From the NCBI RefSeq assembly GCF_030070105.1, contig NZ_JASJOO010000005.1, positions 16,360 to 80,359 of the forward strand: a stretch of DNA of 64,000 bases, read 5' to 3'. Source of the DNA: Bermanella sp. WJH001 (lineage in GTDB: Bacteria > Pseudomonadota > Gammaproteobacteria > Pseudomonadales > Oceanobacteraceae). The stretch's first letter is position 1. Each line of letters begins with the position of its first letter. The notes beneath the pieces are model-generated. The model was not told the origin of the DNA. It did not search any database and saw only the letters and a list, made by a program, of their open reading frames with translations. Positions 26,654-36,278 of the stretch are shown here, in pieces. Made by a program: the position numbers and the translations under genes.

Positions 26654-27523
26654 ATGTCAGACTATGCTCATTTGAGCCGACAAGCCACTATCGCAAGTGT
26701 GGCAGTCGCATTAATACTTATTATTGCTAAAACGTGGGCATATTGGTCAACAGGCTCCGTTAGCTTATTAGGTTCGTTATTGGACTCCATGTTAGATGGG
26801 GTTACCTCGATTATTAATTTCATCGCATTACGTTTTGCCTTGGTGCCGGCCGATGAGGATCACAAATTTGGTCATGGTAAACTCGAATCCATTGCGGCTC
26901 TTGCCCAGTCTGCTTTTATGGTGGGTTCTGCGGTTGTGTTGGTTTTGAATAGTTTTGATGTGATGCTTGATAACCGTCAAATGGTCAATAGTGAAATAGG
27001 CATCGCTGTGAGTGTGTTAGCCATTGTGCTTACCCTTGGGCTGGTGGCTTTTCAAAAATATGTCATTAGTAAATCCAAGTCATTAATTGTAGAGGCCGAT
27101 TCTTTGCATTACCAAGGGGACCTACTTATGAATGGTGCCGTGTTAATCGCAATGGCATTGGTGGGCTTTGGTTGGTATTGGATTGATGCGATTATGGCCA
27201 TTGGTATTGGTGTGTTCTTGTGTGTTAATGCTTGGCAGGTTGGTATCAAAGCCTTTAAAGAATTAATGGATGAGCAGTTACCAGAGGTTGAGGCGATCAT
27301 TGAAAAGTTGGTAAGAAAAGAGCCCGGCCCAGAGGGCTGTCATGATGTGCGCTGTCGCCAGTCTGGACCGGATTTGTTTATTCAGTTTCACTTAGAGCTT
27401 GATAAAAACCTTCCACTTTGGAGCGCCCATGAAATTGGCGATCGGGTTGAGAAAAAAATCAAACAGGCTTATCCGAATGCTGATGTCATTGTTCATCACG
27501 ACCCTGTAAGCGTAGAGAGATAA
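26654..27523 (+). CDS. fieF: Cation diffusion facilitator (FieF/YiiP type)
   Basis: A 289-residue inner-membrane exporter of divalent metals (zinc, iron) in antiport with protons. Six transmembrane segments occupy residues 12-200; metal-site residues D44 and D48 (LLDSMLDG), the HKFGHGK segment and HYQGD in TM5 match the FieF site, and a cytoplasmic ferredoxin-like domain with H residues closes the protein. TAAGGAA precedes ATG 26654. It is followed two bases later by a hypothetical exported protein gene, likely in one operon. The metal specificity is inferred from family only. Confidence 0.9.
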   Translation: MSDYAHLSRQATIASVAVALILIIAKTWAYWSTGSVSLLGSLLDSMLDGVTSIINFIALRFALVPADEDHKFGHGKLESIAALAQSAFMVGSAVVLVLNSFDVMLDNRQMVNSEIGIAVSVLAIVLTLGLVAFQKYVISKSKSLIVEADSLHYQGDLLMNGAVLIAMALVGFGWYWIDAIMAIGIGVFLCVNAWQVGIKAFKELMDEQLPEVEAIIEKLVRKEPGPEGCHDVRCRQSGPDLFIQFHLELDKNLPLWSAHEIGDRVEKKIKQAYPNADVIVHHDPVSVER

Positions 27524-27525
27524 AT

Positions 27526-28539
27526 TTGTTTTATAGGTTAACAACCATCATTTTGTTGGGTTGGTGCTCATGGGTTTTGAGTGCACCCAATGAAGCTCAA
27601 TTTTTCGATGTTGAATCCAGTGCGCCTGATCATCACTACGTGGTGACTGATCAGCATGACGAAGTTGAGGATTACACCAGCATAGCGTTTCTTGATTGGA
27701 CTCAAAATGTCGCATCTGACTATGTTGAAAGTTTAAATGATGGGGTGGATTCTTTTTTTATGGGCGCTTTCTTTGACGATGAAGTGCTTGAAGATGAATC
27801 ATCTGGAAGCAACGGTCGGGTTTATTTTATTAGTCGTCGTGAAAACCGCTTAGAGCCAAATTATCAGGCCGGTTTGAATTTACGTTTGGTATTACCTAAT
27901 ACACGAGATCGCTTTAAATTATTGGTTGAAACCGATGAAAATGAAGATGAAGTGAATGAAACCAATGTACTGGGTACCACTGAGAATGTGACTTACTCCA
28001 CCGCCATTCGTGTTGACTTTAAAGAAAGGCGACACTGGAAAACCAGTTTTGATAATGGAGTACGCTGGGCTGGTGAGCCGGTGTTTTTCTCAAGGGTAAG
28101 AGCAAGGCGTATTGACTACTTCCAAACTTGGCGCACTCGGGTTCTGCAAACGATTTCTTGGCGAACCGACGAAGAGTGGGGCGCGCGTTTTAGTGCCAGC
28201 GCAATTCGACCGTTAGATTTAACTCGTCATTTTCGAATGGGATTTAATGCGGACTATTTATTAAATAATGACTTTGCTGAACTGGATAGTAGCTTCTCTA
28301 TTTTTGATGAATTAAGCCCCCGTTCAGCCATGTTATATCAGATTGGTTTTTTTGGTGACACTGAAGATGTTTCTAAATTAACGGATACGGTGTTATCGGT
28401 CAGTTATAGGCGTAAAATTTATAAACATTATATGTTTGCTGAGCTGGTCCCTGAACTGGCGTGGCCAATAAAAAATGATTATGAAATGACACCAGCAATC
28501 ACATTGTTAATTGAAATGATATTAGGGGCTGATGAATAA
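27526..28539 (+). CDS. Hypothetical exported, beta-rich protein
   Basis: A 337-residue protein starting with TTG at 27526, two bases after fieF stops. The signal peptide (MFYRLTTIILLGWCSWVLSA) is followed by an acidic segment and then many alternating hydrophobic/polar strands with Arg- and aromatic-rich turns up to ITLLIEMILG at the C-terminus. This suggests an outer-membrane beta-barrel-like protein. No family recognised. A role with the metal exporter is possible but unproven. Confidence 0.65.
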   Translation: MFYRLTTIILLGWCSWVLSAPNEAQFFDVESSAPDHHYVVTDQHDEVEDYTSIAFLDWTQNVASDYVESLNDGVDSFFMGAFFDDEVLEDESSGSNGRVYFISRRENRLEPNYQAGLNLRLVLPNTRDRFKLLVETDENEDEVNETNVLGTTENVTYSTAIRVDFKERRHWKTSFDNGVRWAGEPVFFSRVRARRIDYFQTWRTRVLQTISWRTDEEWGARFSASAIRPLDLTRHFRMGFNADYLLNNDFAELDSSFSIFDELSPRSAMLYQIGFFGDTEDVSKLTDTVLSVSYRRKIYKHYMFAELVPELAWPIKNDYEMTPAITLLIEMILGADE

Positions 28540-28559
28540 GTCGATGTAAGCTAGAAGGT

Positions 28560-28586
28560 CATTACGCCGATCACGTCGGCGTAATG
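28560..28586. terminator. Hairpin between convergent genes
   Basis: CATTACGCCGA and TCGGCGTAATG form a perfect 11-bp stem with a five-base loop between the ends of the exported-protein gene and cysK. T tracts are weak on both sides, so efficiency is uncertain. Confidence 0.65.
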
Positions 28587-28595
28587 TTATGAAGT

Positions 28596-29558
28596 TTAAG
28601 CGCCTTCGTTTGCGCTAAACATGCCATCAAATAATATCGTTGATAAATAACGTTCACCGCTATCCGGTAAAATAACAACAATAGTTTTATCTTTGAATTG
28701 TGCTTGTTCCGATATACGTAACGCTGCCGCCACGGCCGCGCCACCTGAAATACCCGCAAGAATGCCTTCTTCTGCCATAAGTTTACGGGCGGTTTCAATG
28801 GCGAGTTCATTACTAATGGCTTCAACTTGGTCAATCATTGATAGATCAAGATTACCAGGAATGAAGTTAGCGCCTATGCCTTGAATTTTATGCGGTGCAG
28901 GAGTGATATCTTCGCCTTTCATGGCTTGAGCAATGATTTGAGAAGCTTCAGGCTCAACGGCAATAGACGTGATAGCCTTACCCTTTGTATTTTTAAGATA
29001 ACGGCTTATACCGCTAATGGTGCCGCCGGTGCCCACACCTGCAACAACTACATCCACAGTACCATCTGTATCTTCCCAGATTTCTGGGCCTGTGGTTTGT
29101 TCATGAATGGCTGGGTTTGCAGGGTTACTAAATTGTTGTGGCATAAAGCGAGTAGACGGTGACTCTTCTACCAGTGCCTGAGCTTTTTCTACTGCACCGC
29201 GCATGCCTTTAGGGCCTTCGGTTAGCACAATGTTAGCTCCTAAGGCTTTCATGACTTTACGACGCTCAATACTCATGGTTTCAGGCATGGTCAGTGTTAC
29301 TTTGTAACCGCGAGCTGCACCCACAAAGGCAAGGGCAATGCCAGTGTTGCCACTGGTTGGCTCAACAATTTCCATCCCAGGTTTTAATGTTCCGTCTTTT
29401 TCGGCTTGCCAAATCATATTTGCGCCAATTCGACATTTAACCGATTGGGCTGGGTTACGACTTTCGATTTTTAATAAAATATTAGCCTGCGTTAATTTTT
29501 TCAAACGCACCAATGGCGTGTTGCCAATAGACAGTGATATATCGTCATAAACCTTCAT
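28596..29558 (-). CDS. cysK: Cysteine synthase A
   Basis: A 320-residue PLP enzyme converting O-acetylserine and sulfide to cysteine. PLP lysine K41 lies in SVKCRIG as in CysK rather than CysM; the substrate loop PTSGNTG and the phosphate-binding GTGG motif are intact. Length is usual. It begins at ATG 29558 within the end of the upstream acyltransferase gene (14-base overlap), so the two are translationally linked, an odd pairing metabolically. No CysB-type site was evident. Confidence 0.93.
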   Translation of the reverse strand: MKVYDDISLSIGNTPLVRLKKLTQANILLKIESRNPAQSVKCRIGANMIWQAEKDGTLKPGMEIVEPTSGNTGIALAFVGAARGYKVTLTMPETMSIERRKVMKALGANIVLTEGPKGMRGAVEKAQALVEESPSTRFMPQQFSNPANPAIHEQTTGPEIWEDTDGTVDVVVAGVGTGGTISGISRYLKNTKGKAITSIAVEPEASQIIAQAMKGEDITPAPHKIQGIGANFIPGNLDLSMIDQVEAISNELAIETARKLMAEEGILAGISGGAAVAAALRISEQAQFKDKTIVVILPDSGERYLSTILFDGMFSANEGA

Positions 29559-30501
29559 GCTGGTGTTCCTGTATTAATTTATCTTGTTTATGTAAGGGTT
29601 GATGAGGTTTGTCATCTAATAGCTGGTGAATAAGCTCGTCTTTTTCTAGCCAAAGCTGATGCGTCCATTGTTGAAACTCTTGACGAAACTCAGGGTCGTT
29701 ATTGTAATCTTTGCTGGAAAAATCAGCGGGAATTGGCTCTTCTTGCACGCGTACAATGACATGCTTTACCTTTCCAGATAAAAAGTCACTAAATGACGGG
29801 ATGCCATCAGGGTAGACAATGGTGATGTTTAACAAGCTATTAAATTTATCGCCCATTGCGTTAATTGCAAAAGCAATTCCACCGGCTTTGGGTTTTAACA
29901 AATACCGATAAGGGGGTTTCTGTTTATCGTATTTTGCTTGTGTAAAACGAGTACCTTCTAAAAAATTCATCACACTGGTTGGAATGGCAGAGAATTTTTC
30001 GCAAGCTTTACGAGTGGTATCTAGATCTTTGCCTTTCATTTCTGGGTGTTTTTCTAGGTACTCTTTGCTGAAGCGTTTCATGAACGGGAAATCGAGCGCC
30101 CACCAGCATAATCCCAGTAAGGGGACTTTGATGAGCTCTTGTTTTAAGAAAAACTTTAATAGTGGAATTTTGCCATTAAACACATGTTGTAGAACTAAAA
30201 TATCTACCCATGATTGGTGATTGGCGTTGACCAAGTACCAGCCTTTGTATTTTAAATCGCCCAGTCCCTGCACATCCCACTTGGTATTCTGAGTCAGTTT
30301 CATCCAGCCTGAGTTACACAAGATCCAGCCTTCAGCAATCTTAATTAATAACGGATCAATCATGACGCGAAGGGCTTTAATTGGAATCAGTACTTTAATA
30401 AACGCGAACACCAATAGAATAGGGCACCAGAAAAGCACATTAATTAACAGTAGCAAGGTGGCTATTGTCGTGACGATGGGGGTGGGTAAGAAATTTAACA
30501 T
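29545..30501 (-). CDS. PlsC-family acyltransferase (YihG-like)
   Basis: A 318-residue membrane-anchored acyltransferase. Two hydrophobic segments occupy residues 8-40, then the catalytic NHQSWVD (H95, D100) and the EGTRFT substrate motif. The length and the long C-terminal extension match YihG-type 1-acyl-sn-glycerol-3-phosphate acyltransferases, which add polyunsaturated or unusual acyl chains in E. coli and marine bacteria. Overlaps cysK by 14 bases. The ATG at 30501 is the first in frame. Confidence 0.87.
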   Translation of the reverse strand: MLNFLPTPIVTTIATLLLLINVLFWCPILLVFAFIKVLIPIKALRVMIDPLLIKIAEGWILCNSGWMKLTQNTKWDVQGLGDLKYKGWYLVNANHQSWVDILVLQHVFNGKIPLLKFFLKQELIKVPLLGLCWWALDFPFMKRFSKEYLEKHPEMKGKDLDTTRKACEKFSAIPTSVMNFLEGTRFTQAKYDKQKPPYRYLLKPKAGGIAFAINAMGDKFNSLLNITIVYPDGIPSFSDFLSGKVKHVIVRVQEEPIPADFSSKDYNNDPEFRQEFQQWTHQLWLEKDELIHQLLDDKPHQPLHKQDKLIQEHQHEGL

Positions 30502-30571
30502 GAAAACGCTCTATTTTTATTTTCTATCTATCATACTTCAAAATGCGATGGGAAGAATGACGAAATTCTAC

Positions 30572-30602
30572 CGTCAAGCTGACCATTTCGGCCAGCTTGA
30601 CG
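30572..30602 (-). terminator. Terminator-like hairpin after pta
   Basis: CGTCAAGCTG (30572-30581) pairs perfectly with CAGCTTGACG (30593-30602); the stem extends inward with one mismatch. It starts seven bases after the pta stop on the minus strand. The following T tract is weak. Confidence 0.65.
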
Positions 30603-30608
30603 TTAAGG

Positions 30609-32732
30609 TTAAACCTGAGTGGCTTGAATCGCGGTTAAGGCAATGGTGTACACAATATCTTCAACCAAAGCGCCTCGAGAGAGGTCGTTCACGGGTTTAG
30701 CTAGACCTTGTAGCATTGGGCCAATACTCACCACGTTTGCGCTGCGCTGAACCGCTTTATAAGTGGTATTACCTGTATTTAAGTCTGGGAAGATAAGTAC
30801 GTTGGCTTGACCGGCTACTTTACTATTTGGGGCTTTAGAAGCTGCAACATTTGCTGTGGTGGCGGCATCGTATTGCAGCGGGCCATCTAAAATAAGCTCG
30901 GGTTGTTTTTGTTGTGCAATAGCCGTTGCACTGCGAACTTTTTCTACGTCACTACCGGTACCTGATGAACCCGTTGAGTAGCTGATCATGGCCACTTTTG
31001 GCTCAATGCCAAATGCTTTTGCACTGTGGGCACTTTGCAGCGCAATATCGGCAAGTTCTTCGTCGGTTGGGTCAGGGTTAACCGCGCAATCACCGTAAAC
31101 CATCACTTGTTCAGGTAGCAGCATAAAGAAAATGGATGAAACCAGTTTGGCTCCTGGTGCGGTTTTAATGAGTTGTAACGCCGGTCGAATGGTATTGGCA
31201 GTGGTGTGGATCGCCCCACTAACTAGGCCGTCTACTTCATCTAAGGCCAACATCATTGTGCCTAATACCACGGTATCTTCAAGCTGAGCTTCTGCCATAG
31301 GCGGTGATAATTGTTTGTGCTTACGCAGCTCAACCATTGGTGCAACATAATTGGCGCGAATATCATCAGGGTTCATGATGATTAAGCCCTCAGGCAATTC
31401 AATGCCCAGACTCGTTGCTTGCTGTTCGATGACCTCTTTGCGGCCAAGCAGGATGCATTGAGCGATGCCGCGTTGTTGGCAAATCGCCGCTGCTTGTATG
31501 GTGCGAGGTTCTTCCCCTTCGGGTAAGACCACACGTTTTTTTGCTGCTTGCGCTAATTGCACCAATTGATAGCGGAAAGCAGCAGGGCTTAAACGCGCTT
31601 GTAAGTTTACTTGAAGCCGTTCTTTTAAAAACGCCCCGTCAATATGTGCAGCCATATGATTCATAATGGATTCAACACGTTCAGTGTCATCCGCTTTCAC
31701 GCCCTCAGACATATGGGATAGTTGGGACGCGGTTTGGAATGTGTCGGTGCTCACGGACATAATTGGCAAATGACTAAGGGCGGGCTTGACGAGGCCCATG
31801 ACTCGCTCATCTGGTGAAATATCACTGGTGAGCAAAATGCCCGCTAACGGCACGCCATTGTTGGCGGCCATGGCGCTGGCTAATAAAATATCATCACGAT
31901 CACCTGGGGTGACAACAAGGGTGCCTGGCTGTAAATCGTTAACCATATTTTGAACGGTACGTGCACACAAACTAATGCGCTTAACTCGCGCGCTTGCTAG
32001 GCCTTCATCATTAATAATTTTTGCTTGTAAGTATTGGGCTATGTCTAATGTGCGCGGTGCAATTAGGCTGGCATCCCAAGGAATCAGTCCCAATATTTTA
32101 AAATGTTCACTTTCTAAGCTTTGATAAGGGCTACTTTCTAAAATGCTATGAACCACATCATCTGTGATGGGCATATTAGCTTTTAATGGGGAGCTGGTTT
32201 TTTCAGGGGCGTTTACTTTGTTGATAATGCAACCAAGCAAATTGCGGTTTTTATCGCCACCAAATAAACCTTTAGCAATATTTAGATGGTCTGTTAATGC
32301 TTTTAAATTTCGCGATTGAGGGGCGGTGACTAAGATAATTTCTGCGTCTAATGTTTTTGCCATTTCAACATTTAATTTTGCCGTAAATGGCTCAGTACGA
32401 TCTGGCTCAAGGCCTTCAAAGATTACCACATCAACGGCTTCGCGTACTTTGCGATGCATGGCGATGACTTCTTCCATTAAGCGGTCTTGTTGTCCTGCGC
32501 TCACCATTTTTTGAGCATGTTGTAAGCTGATGGCTTTTGGTGGTTCTATGCCACTTGCCAGTGTAATAAGGTCAATGGCTCTGTGTTGTTTATCTTCTGC
32601 TGCGCTTGCAATGGGCTTACACACGCCCACTTTTAAACCAAGTTGATCAAGTGCTCGAATTAATCCCAATGTGATTGAGGTTAGGCCTGTGCCCATCTCT
32701 GTTGGTGCAATAAAAAAAGTATGTTGATGCAT
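30609..32732 (-). CDS. pta: Phosphate acetyltransferase
   Basis: A 707-residue enzyme converting acetyl-CoA and phosphate to acetyl phosphate. It is the long form: an N-terminal dethiobiotin-synthetase-like P-loop domain (about 1-225), a DRTGG domain (about 230-345) and the C-terminal catalytic PTA domain (about 375-700) with the conserved SYSTGSSGTG segment. It lies 20 bases downstream of ackA in one operon. Acetyl phosphate made here could also donate phosphate to the many receiver proteins in this window. Confidence 0.96.
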   Translation of the reverse strand: MHQHTFFIAPTEMGTGLTSITLGLIRALDQLGLKVGVCKPIASAAEDKQHRAIDLITLASGIEPPKAISLQHAQKMVSAGQQDRLMEEVIAMHRKVREAVDVVIFEGLEPDRTEPFTAKLNVEMAKTLDAEIILVTAPQSRNLKALTDHLNIAKGLFGGDKNRNLLGCIINKVNAPEKTSSPLKANMPITDDVVHSILESSPYQSLESEHFKILGLIPWDASLIAPRTLDIAQYLQAKIINDEGLASARVKRISLCARTVQNMVNDLQPGTLVVTPGDRDDILLASAMAANNGVPLAGILLTSDISPDERVMGLVKPALSHLPIMSVSTDTFQTASQLSHMSEGVKADDTERVESIMNHMAAHIDGAFLKERLQVNLQARLSPAAFRYQLVQLAQAAKKRVVLPEGEEPRTIQAAAICQQRGIAQCILLGRKEVIEQQATSLGIELPEGLIIMNPDDIRANYVAPMVELRKHKQLSPPMAEAQLEDTVVLGTMMLALDEVDGLVSGAIHTTANTIRPALQLIKTAPGAKLVSSIFFMLLPEQVMVYGDCAVNPDPTDEELADIALQSAHSAKAFGIEPKVAMISYSTGSSGTGSDVEKVRSATAIAQQKQPELILDGPLQYDAATTANVAASKAPNSKVAGQANVLIFPDLNTGNTTYKAVQRSANVVSIGPMLQGLAKPVNDLSRGALVEDIVYTIALTAIQATQV

Positions 32733-32752
32733 GCTGAATCCTGATACCGATA

Positions 32753-33940
32753 TTAAGCTTGTGTAAGCATGAAGGTGTCTTTTGCAATCATGAGTTCTTC
32801 GTTGGTTGCCACGACCATTGCAATAGGACTGCTTTGTGTGCTGATTCGACCGTGTTCATCGCCGTTGGTTTTATTCAATTGTCCGTCAATTTCAAAACCT
32901 AAGATAGCAAGGTGCTCTAAGATTAGGGCTCGTGTGAATCGATCGTTTTCGCCAATGCCACCGGTAAAAATAAGCGCATCAATTCTTGGAAGAGAAACCG
33001 CCAGTGCACCTAAATAGCGGGCGATTTTAAAGGCAAATACTTCGATGGCTAAATTAGCGCGCACATCTCCTTGCTCGGCAGCTTGTTGAAGTTCTCGCAT
33101 ATCGTTACTGATGCCGGAGATACCTAGGAGTCCGCTTTTCTTATTTAAAATATCCATGACGTCGCTGGTGGATATATTTAAACGCTCACATAAAAAAGGC
33201 ATTAAACCTGGATCTACGTCACCACTACGAGTGCCCATGGCAAGACCTTCTAAAGGGGTTAATCCCATAGAGGTATCCACACTTACACCGTTACGAATTG
33301 CACAAGCGCTACAGCCGTTGCCTAGGTGTGCAATCAAAAAATGACTTTCATTAAGGGGTTTATTTAAGATGCTGGCGCTTTTTTCGCTGACATAGCGATA
33401 ACTGGTGCCATGAAAGCCATAACGGCGAACATCGTGTTTTTCGTAGTATTCATAAGGAAGTGCATATAAATATGCGGCTTCTGGCAGTGTTTGATGAAAA
33501 GCGGTATCAAACACAGCGACTTGTGGTAACTCTGGCAATAGGGTGTTAATGGCTTCAATGCCTAAAAGATTAACTGGATTATGTAATGGGGCGAGGTGAC
33601 TTAATGTTTTAAGCTGTTTTAGATTATCCGCATTGATCAGTAATGATTCGCTAAACGCTTCACCACCATGAACCACACGATGGCCAACACCTTTAATGGA
33701 CTGAAGAAGAGCTTGTTCTTTAAGAAGTTCAATAACCGCGCTAATCGCACCTTGGTGATCACCCTGGGTGAGAAGAATTTTATGTTTGGTTTCGTTTACT
33801 TGATAACTAATGCTTGCCTGGTCACTGCCTAAACGTTCGGCTAATCCTTGAATGGCACAGTCACCAGTGAGGGGTTGAAGGACAGCAAATTTTAATGATG
33901 AGCTGCCACAGTTTAAAACTAACGTGTATTCATGTGTCAT
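32753..33940 (-). CDS. ackA: Acetate kinase
   Basis: A 395-residue acetate/propionate kinase of the ASKHA fold. It has LVLNCGSSSLKF at the N-terminus, the HGTSYRYVS segment, AHLGNGCSA and the C-terminal TGGIGEN motif. It converts acetyl phosphate and ADP to acetate and ATP, with pta immediately downstream. I use ATG 33940 (MTHEYTLVLNCG), the family's usual N-terminus; a TTG three codons upstream is less likely. It follows a PilZ-like gene by 27 bases on the same strand. Confidence 0.96.
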   Translation of the reverse strand: MTHEYTLVLNCGSSSLKFAVLQPLTGDCAIQGLAERLGSDQASISYQVNETKHKILLTQGDHQGAISAVIELLKEQALLQSIKGVGHRVVHGGEAFSESLLINADNLKQLKTLSHLAPLHNPVNLLGIEAINTLLPELPQVAVFDTAFHQTLPEAAYLYALPYEYYEKHDVRRYGFHGTSYRYVSEKSASILNKPLNESHFLIAHLGNGCSACAIRNGVSVDTSMGLTPLEGLAMGTRSGDVDPGLMPFLCERLNISTSDVMDILNKKSGLLGISGISNDMRELQQAAEQGDVRANLAIEVFAFKIARYLGALAVSLPRIDALIFTGGIGENDRFTRALILEHLAILGFEIDGQLNKTNGDEHGRISTQSSPIAMVVATNEELMIAKDTFMLTQA

Positions 33941-33967
33941 AGAAAACAATTAAACCTTAAATATGTG

Positions 33968-34315
33968 TTATAGCGCTTGCATATGCAGTGGTGCTCGTAA
34001 AGAAGCTGGCACGGTTTGTTCAATGGCTTTTAGAATGGTAATTGCTTCGCGGTAAGGTTGTTTATCTGGTCGTTCAAGTACAAAGCGTACTTGAGCTTGG
34101 TAGTGAGGGCCGCATCGCTCGCAGCTTTCAACACGAGCGCTCACCTCACGTAAACTGTGAATGCCCATGGCAATATTCAACAGAATAAGTTGCCCTGGTT
34201 TTAGCTTACAACGGCTATTAAAAGTCAGATTGAAACGATTGAATTTGATCGTTTGTGCCGTTACTGCTTTTTTGGGTTGCCCTAGCCAGCTAAGAACATT
34301 AACACTGAGCTCCAT
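33968..34315 (-). CDS. Small PilZ-like protein
   Basis: A 115-residue protein with a beta-rich core resembling PilZ domains (LKPGQLILLNIAM, VSARVESCERCGPHYQAQVRF). The c-di-GMP-binding RxxxR and D/NxSxxG signatures are not clear, so ligand binding may be lost. It lies between yciH and ackA on the same strand. Given the several diguanylate cyclases nearby a c-di-GMP effector is attractive, but the family assignment is tentative. Confidence 0.55.
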   Translation of the reverse strand: MELSVNVLSWLGQPKKAVTAQTIKFNRFNLTFNSRCKLKPGQLILLNIAMGIHSLREVSARVESCERCGPHYQAQVRFVLERPDKQPYREAITILKAIEQTVPASLRAPLHMQAL

Positions 34316-34385
34316 GTTACCGCTCCCTTACTTTTGCATCCATTGATAGGTAGATTTTAGCCTAGTTTGCGGTGTAAGCGTTTGT

Positions 34386-34724
34386 TTAGCCACCACTTTG
34401 TTTCGCTTTGAAGCCTAATTCTTGTAAATACTTCACACTTTGTTCGGCTAGGTCACCTTGCAGTTCAATGGTCCAGTTTTTAACGGCACCACCTGAGCCA
34501 AATCGCTTTTTAAGCTTTTTACATAAATCGCTTAGTACTTTTTTGTCCCCTTCAATGCCACTGAGGATGGTCACAGTTTTGCCACCGCGACCTTTTTTCT
34601 CTCTTTGTACTCTTACTGTGCCGTCACCTTCCGGTGCAGAAGCGGGTTTACAGCAGCACTGATCAATGGGTTGTTCGCAGCCGTCACATAATCGGCCTGT
34701 TTCTGTGGAATACACCAGTGCCAT
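34386..34724 (-). CDS. yciH: SUI1-family translation factor YciH
   Basis: A 112-residue bacterial eIF1/SUI1 homologue. The C-terminal SUI1 domain (about 38-108) contains the conserved RGGKTVTILSGIEG and RFGSGGAVK segments. An N-terminal cysteine cluster (CDGCEQPIDQCCC) resembles the Cys-containing N-terminus of YciH. In E. coli YciH has a role in translation start-site discrimination and stress; the exact role is unsettled. GGAGCCAC precedes ATG 34724. First gene of the minus-strand block leading to ackA-pta. Confidence 0.92.
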   Translation of the reverse strand: MALVYSTETGRLCDGCEQPIDQCCCKPASAPEGDGTVRVQREKKGRGGKTVTILSGIEGDKKVLSDLCKKLKKRFGSGGAVKNWTIELQGDLAEQSVKYLQELGFKAKQSGG

Positions 34725-34845
34725 TGTGGCTCCTTGACTAAATTGTGTTCAATGTTTGACGTATATTGTAACGGCTTCGTATAAATGAGGTAAGTCTCTC
34801 ATTTTCTTAGATTTTTTTATTATTAGATGGACTGCGTCATATCCA

Positions 34846-35832
34846 ATGAATGCATTTTTGGGTACAGTTCCCACCAACATTTATAGCAGTTTTTCTAGTT
34901 GGGTTTCCATACCCATTACGTATAGGTTGTGCATGGATTCGCTAAGAAACCAAATAGACACAGGGTTTAATGTGTACATTGAGATGAGTGATGCTGAGTT
35001 AGCTTCGCCTATCAAGCAATGGCTATTAGATTGTGCCGACCTTTCTCAAACGAATAATCCTGATGTGGCTAATTTGCACATATGGGATTGGCCTGCCTTT
35101 GAATACCACAAACAATTAGGGGATGTATTACCCCGCGACCTAGTTGTACTTGGGGCAGGTCTGAGACCTGACATTGAACAACAAGTCTTAATTCAGGGCG
35201 CAGAATATGTCAGTTACCCTGAGAACGTGGACACATTATTGTTGCGTTTGTCGCAATTTATTCAGCGTATTCGCTATGTGCAAACACTTGAAAGCTTGAC
35301 GGTTTCAGACCCTTTAACTGGTGTGTTCAATCGTCGTAAGTTTGATCAAGAATTAGATAAAAGCTGGCGTCAGGGATCTCGTCAAAATACAACGTGTAGC
35401 CTGTTGTTATTGGATGTTGATTACTTTAAACGCTTTAATGATCGTTATGGTCATCTGGCAGGGGATCAATGCTTAAGGGAACTCGCTTTGATCTTTAAAC
35501 AAGCGGCTGTGCGTCCCCATGATGTGGTGGCACGTATTGGTGGTGAAGAATTTGCGATTATCTTGCCTGACACCCCTCAATCTGGTGCCATTTACGTGGC
35601 GCAGCAGGTGATTCATAACGTTGCTAGACGGGATATTCTGAACGAAGACACACCGCTTGGACGTGTATCGGTCAGTATTGGTGTGGCCTGTGTTCAACCG
35701 ACCGGCAAACAAAAGCTAAAAGCCTGGCAACAGCAAGCAGATGATGCCCTGTATAGTGCAAAGGCTGCTGGGCGCAACCAAGTTAAAGCAGATGTTTGTG
35801 CGCCAGTAGGGCAAGAGTCCGAAATCTTTTGA
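34846..35832 (+). CDS. Diguanylate cyclase with cryptic N-terminal receiver-like domain
   Basis: A 328-residue soluble protein. The C-terminal GGDEF domain (about 152-312) has DPLTGVFNRRKFD, LDVDYFKRFND and GGEEF, with an intact I-site RPHD. The N-terminal 130 residues look like a receiver fold that lost its phosphoacceptor (DLVVLGAGLRPDIEQQVLIQGAEYVSYPENVDTLLLRL resembling the last strands and helices). No ribosome binding site stands out before ATG 34846; a later Met (residue 29) is an alternative. Monocistronic and convergent with the next gene by two bases. Confidence 0.87.
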   Translation: MNAFLGTVPTNIYSSFSSWVSIPITYRLCMDSLRNQIDTGFNVYIEMSDAELASPIKQWLLDCADLSQTNNPDVANLHIWDWPAFEYHKQLGDVLPRDLVVLGAGLRPDIEQQVLIQGAEYVSYPENVDTLLLRLSQFIQRIRYVQTLESLTVSDPLTGVFNRRKFDQELDKSWRQGSRQNTTCSLLLLDVDYFKRFNDRYGHLAGDQCLRELALIFKQAAVRPHDVVARIGGEEFAIILPDTPQSGAIYVAQQVIHNVARRDILNEDTPLGRVSVSIGVACVQPTGKQKLKAWQQQADDALYSAKAAGRNQVKADVCAPVGQESEIF

Positions 35833-35834
35833 GC

Positions 35835-36164
35835 TTAAGGTCTAGAGAATACATCCATGGCCTGCTGCATCAGTGGCTTTAAGTGGTTTTGAGTTTGTGT
35901 ACGCAAAACCGCATCTCTTAGCATGTGGTCAAGCTGACTGAGTGTGTCAATGACGGTATTATCTTGATAGGCAATGATTTCATATTCGTAATGATGATCT
36001 TGAACAGAAATCTTAGTCAGTTCGGTTAACTCTGTTTGTAATAGGCGAACAGTATTAAAGCACAGGTTTTTGGTATCAAGAGCGGTGCACTCCCAGTAAA
36101 CATCCTCAATGACACCTAATAGCTCTTCAATGAAGCCCGATGCTTGTGCGATGCTGATGCTCAT
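35835..36164 (-). CDS. Hypothetical small protein
   Basis: A 109-residue soluble, mostly helical protein with no signal peptide and no recognised domain. A central beta-like HHYEYEIIAYQDN segment is flanked by helices. It is convergent with the diguanylate cyclase gene (two-base gap). Start ATG 36164 is preceded by TAGGTAGGTAA-like purine-rich sequence on the minus strand. Function unknown. Confidence 0.65.
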   Translation of the reverse strand: MSISIAQASGFIEELLGVIEDVYWECTALDTKNLCFNTVRLLQTELTELTKISVQDHHYEYEIIAYQDNTVIDTLSQLDHMLRDAVLRTQTQNHLKPLMQQAMDVFSRP

Positions 36165-36278
36165 ATTACCTACCTATTGTTGTGTTCATATAGGCTTTAA
36201 GTTTAGTCGGGATTGCTTATCTTGGTAGGAAGAATTCACGCTCAATGATCCATTCATTGAGCGCTTTTGATTATGGTA

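Noticed and set aside
28596..29558. cysM instead of cysK
   Set aside because: The PLP-lysine segment [12 protein letters not shown] is typical of CysK.
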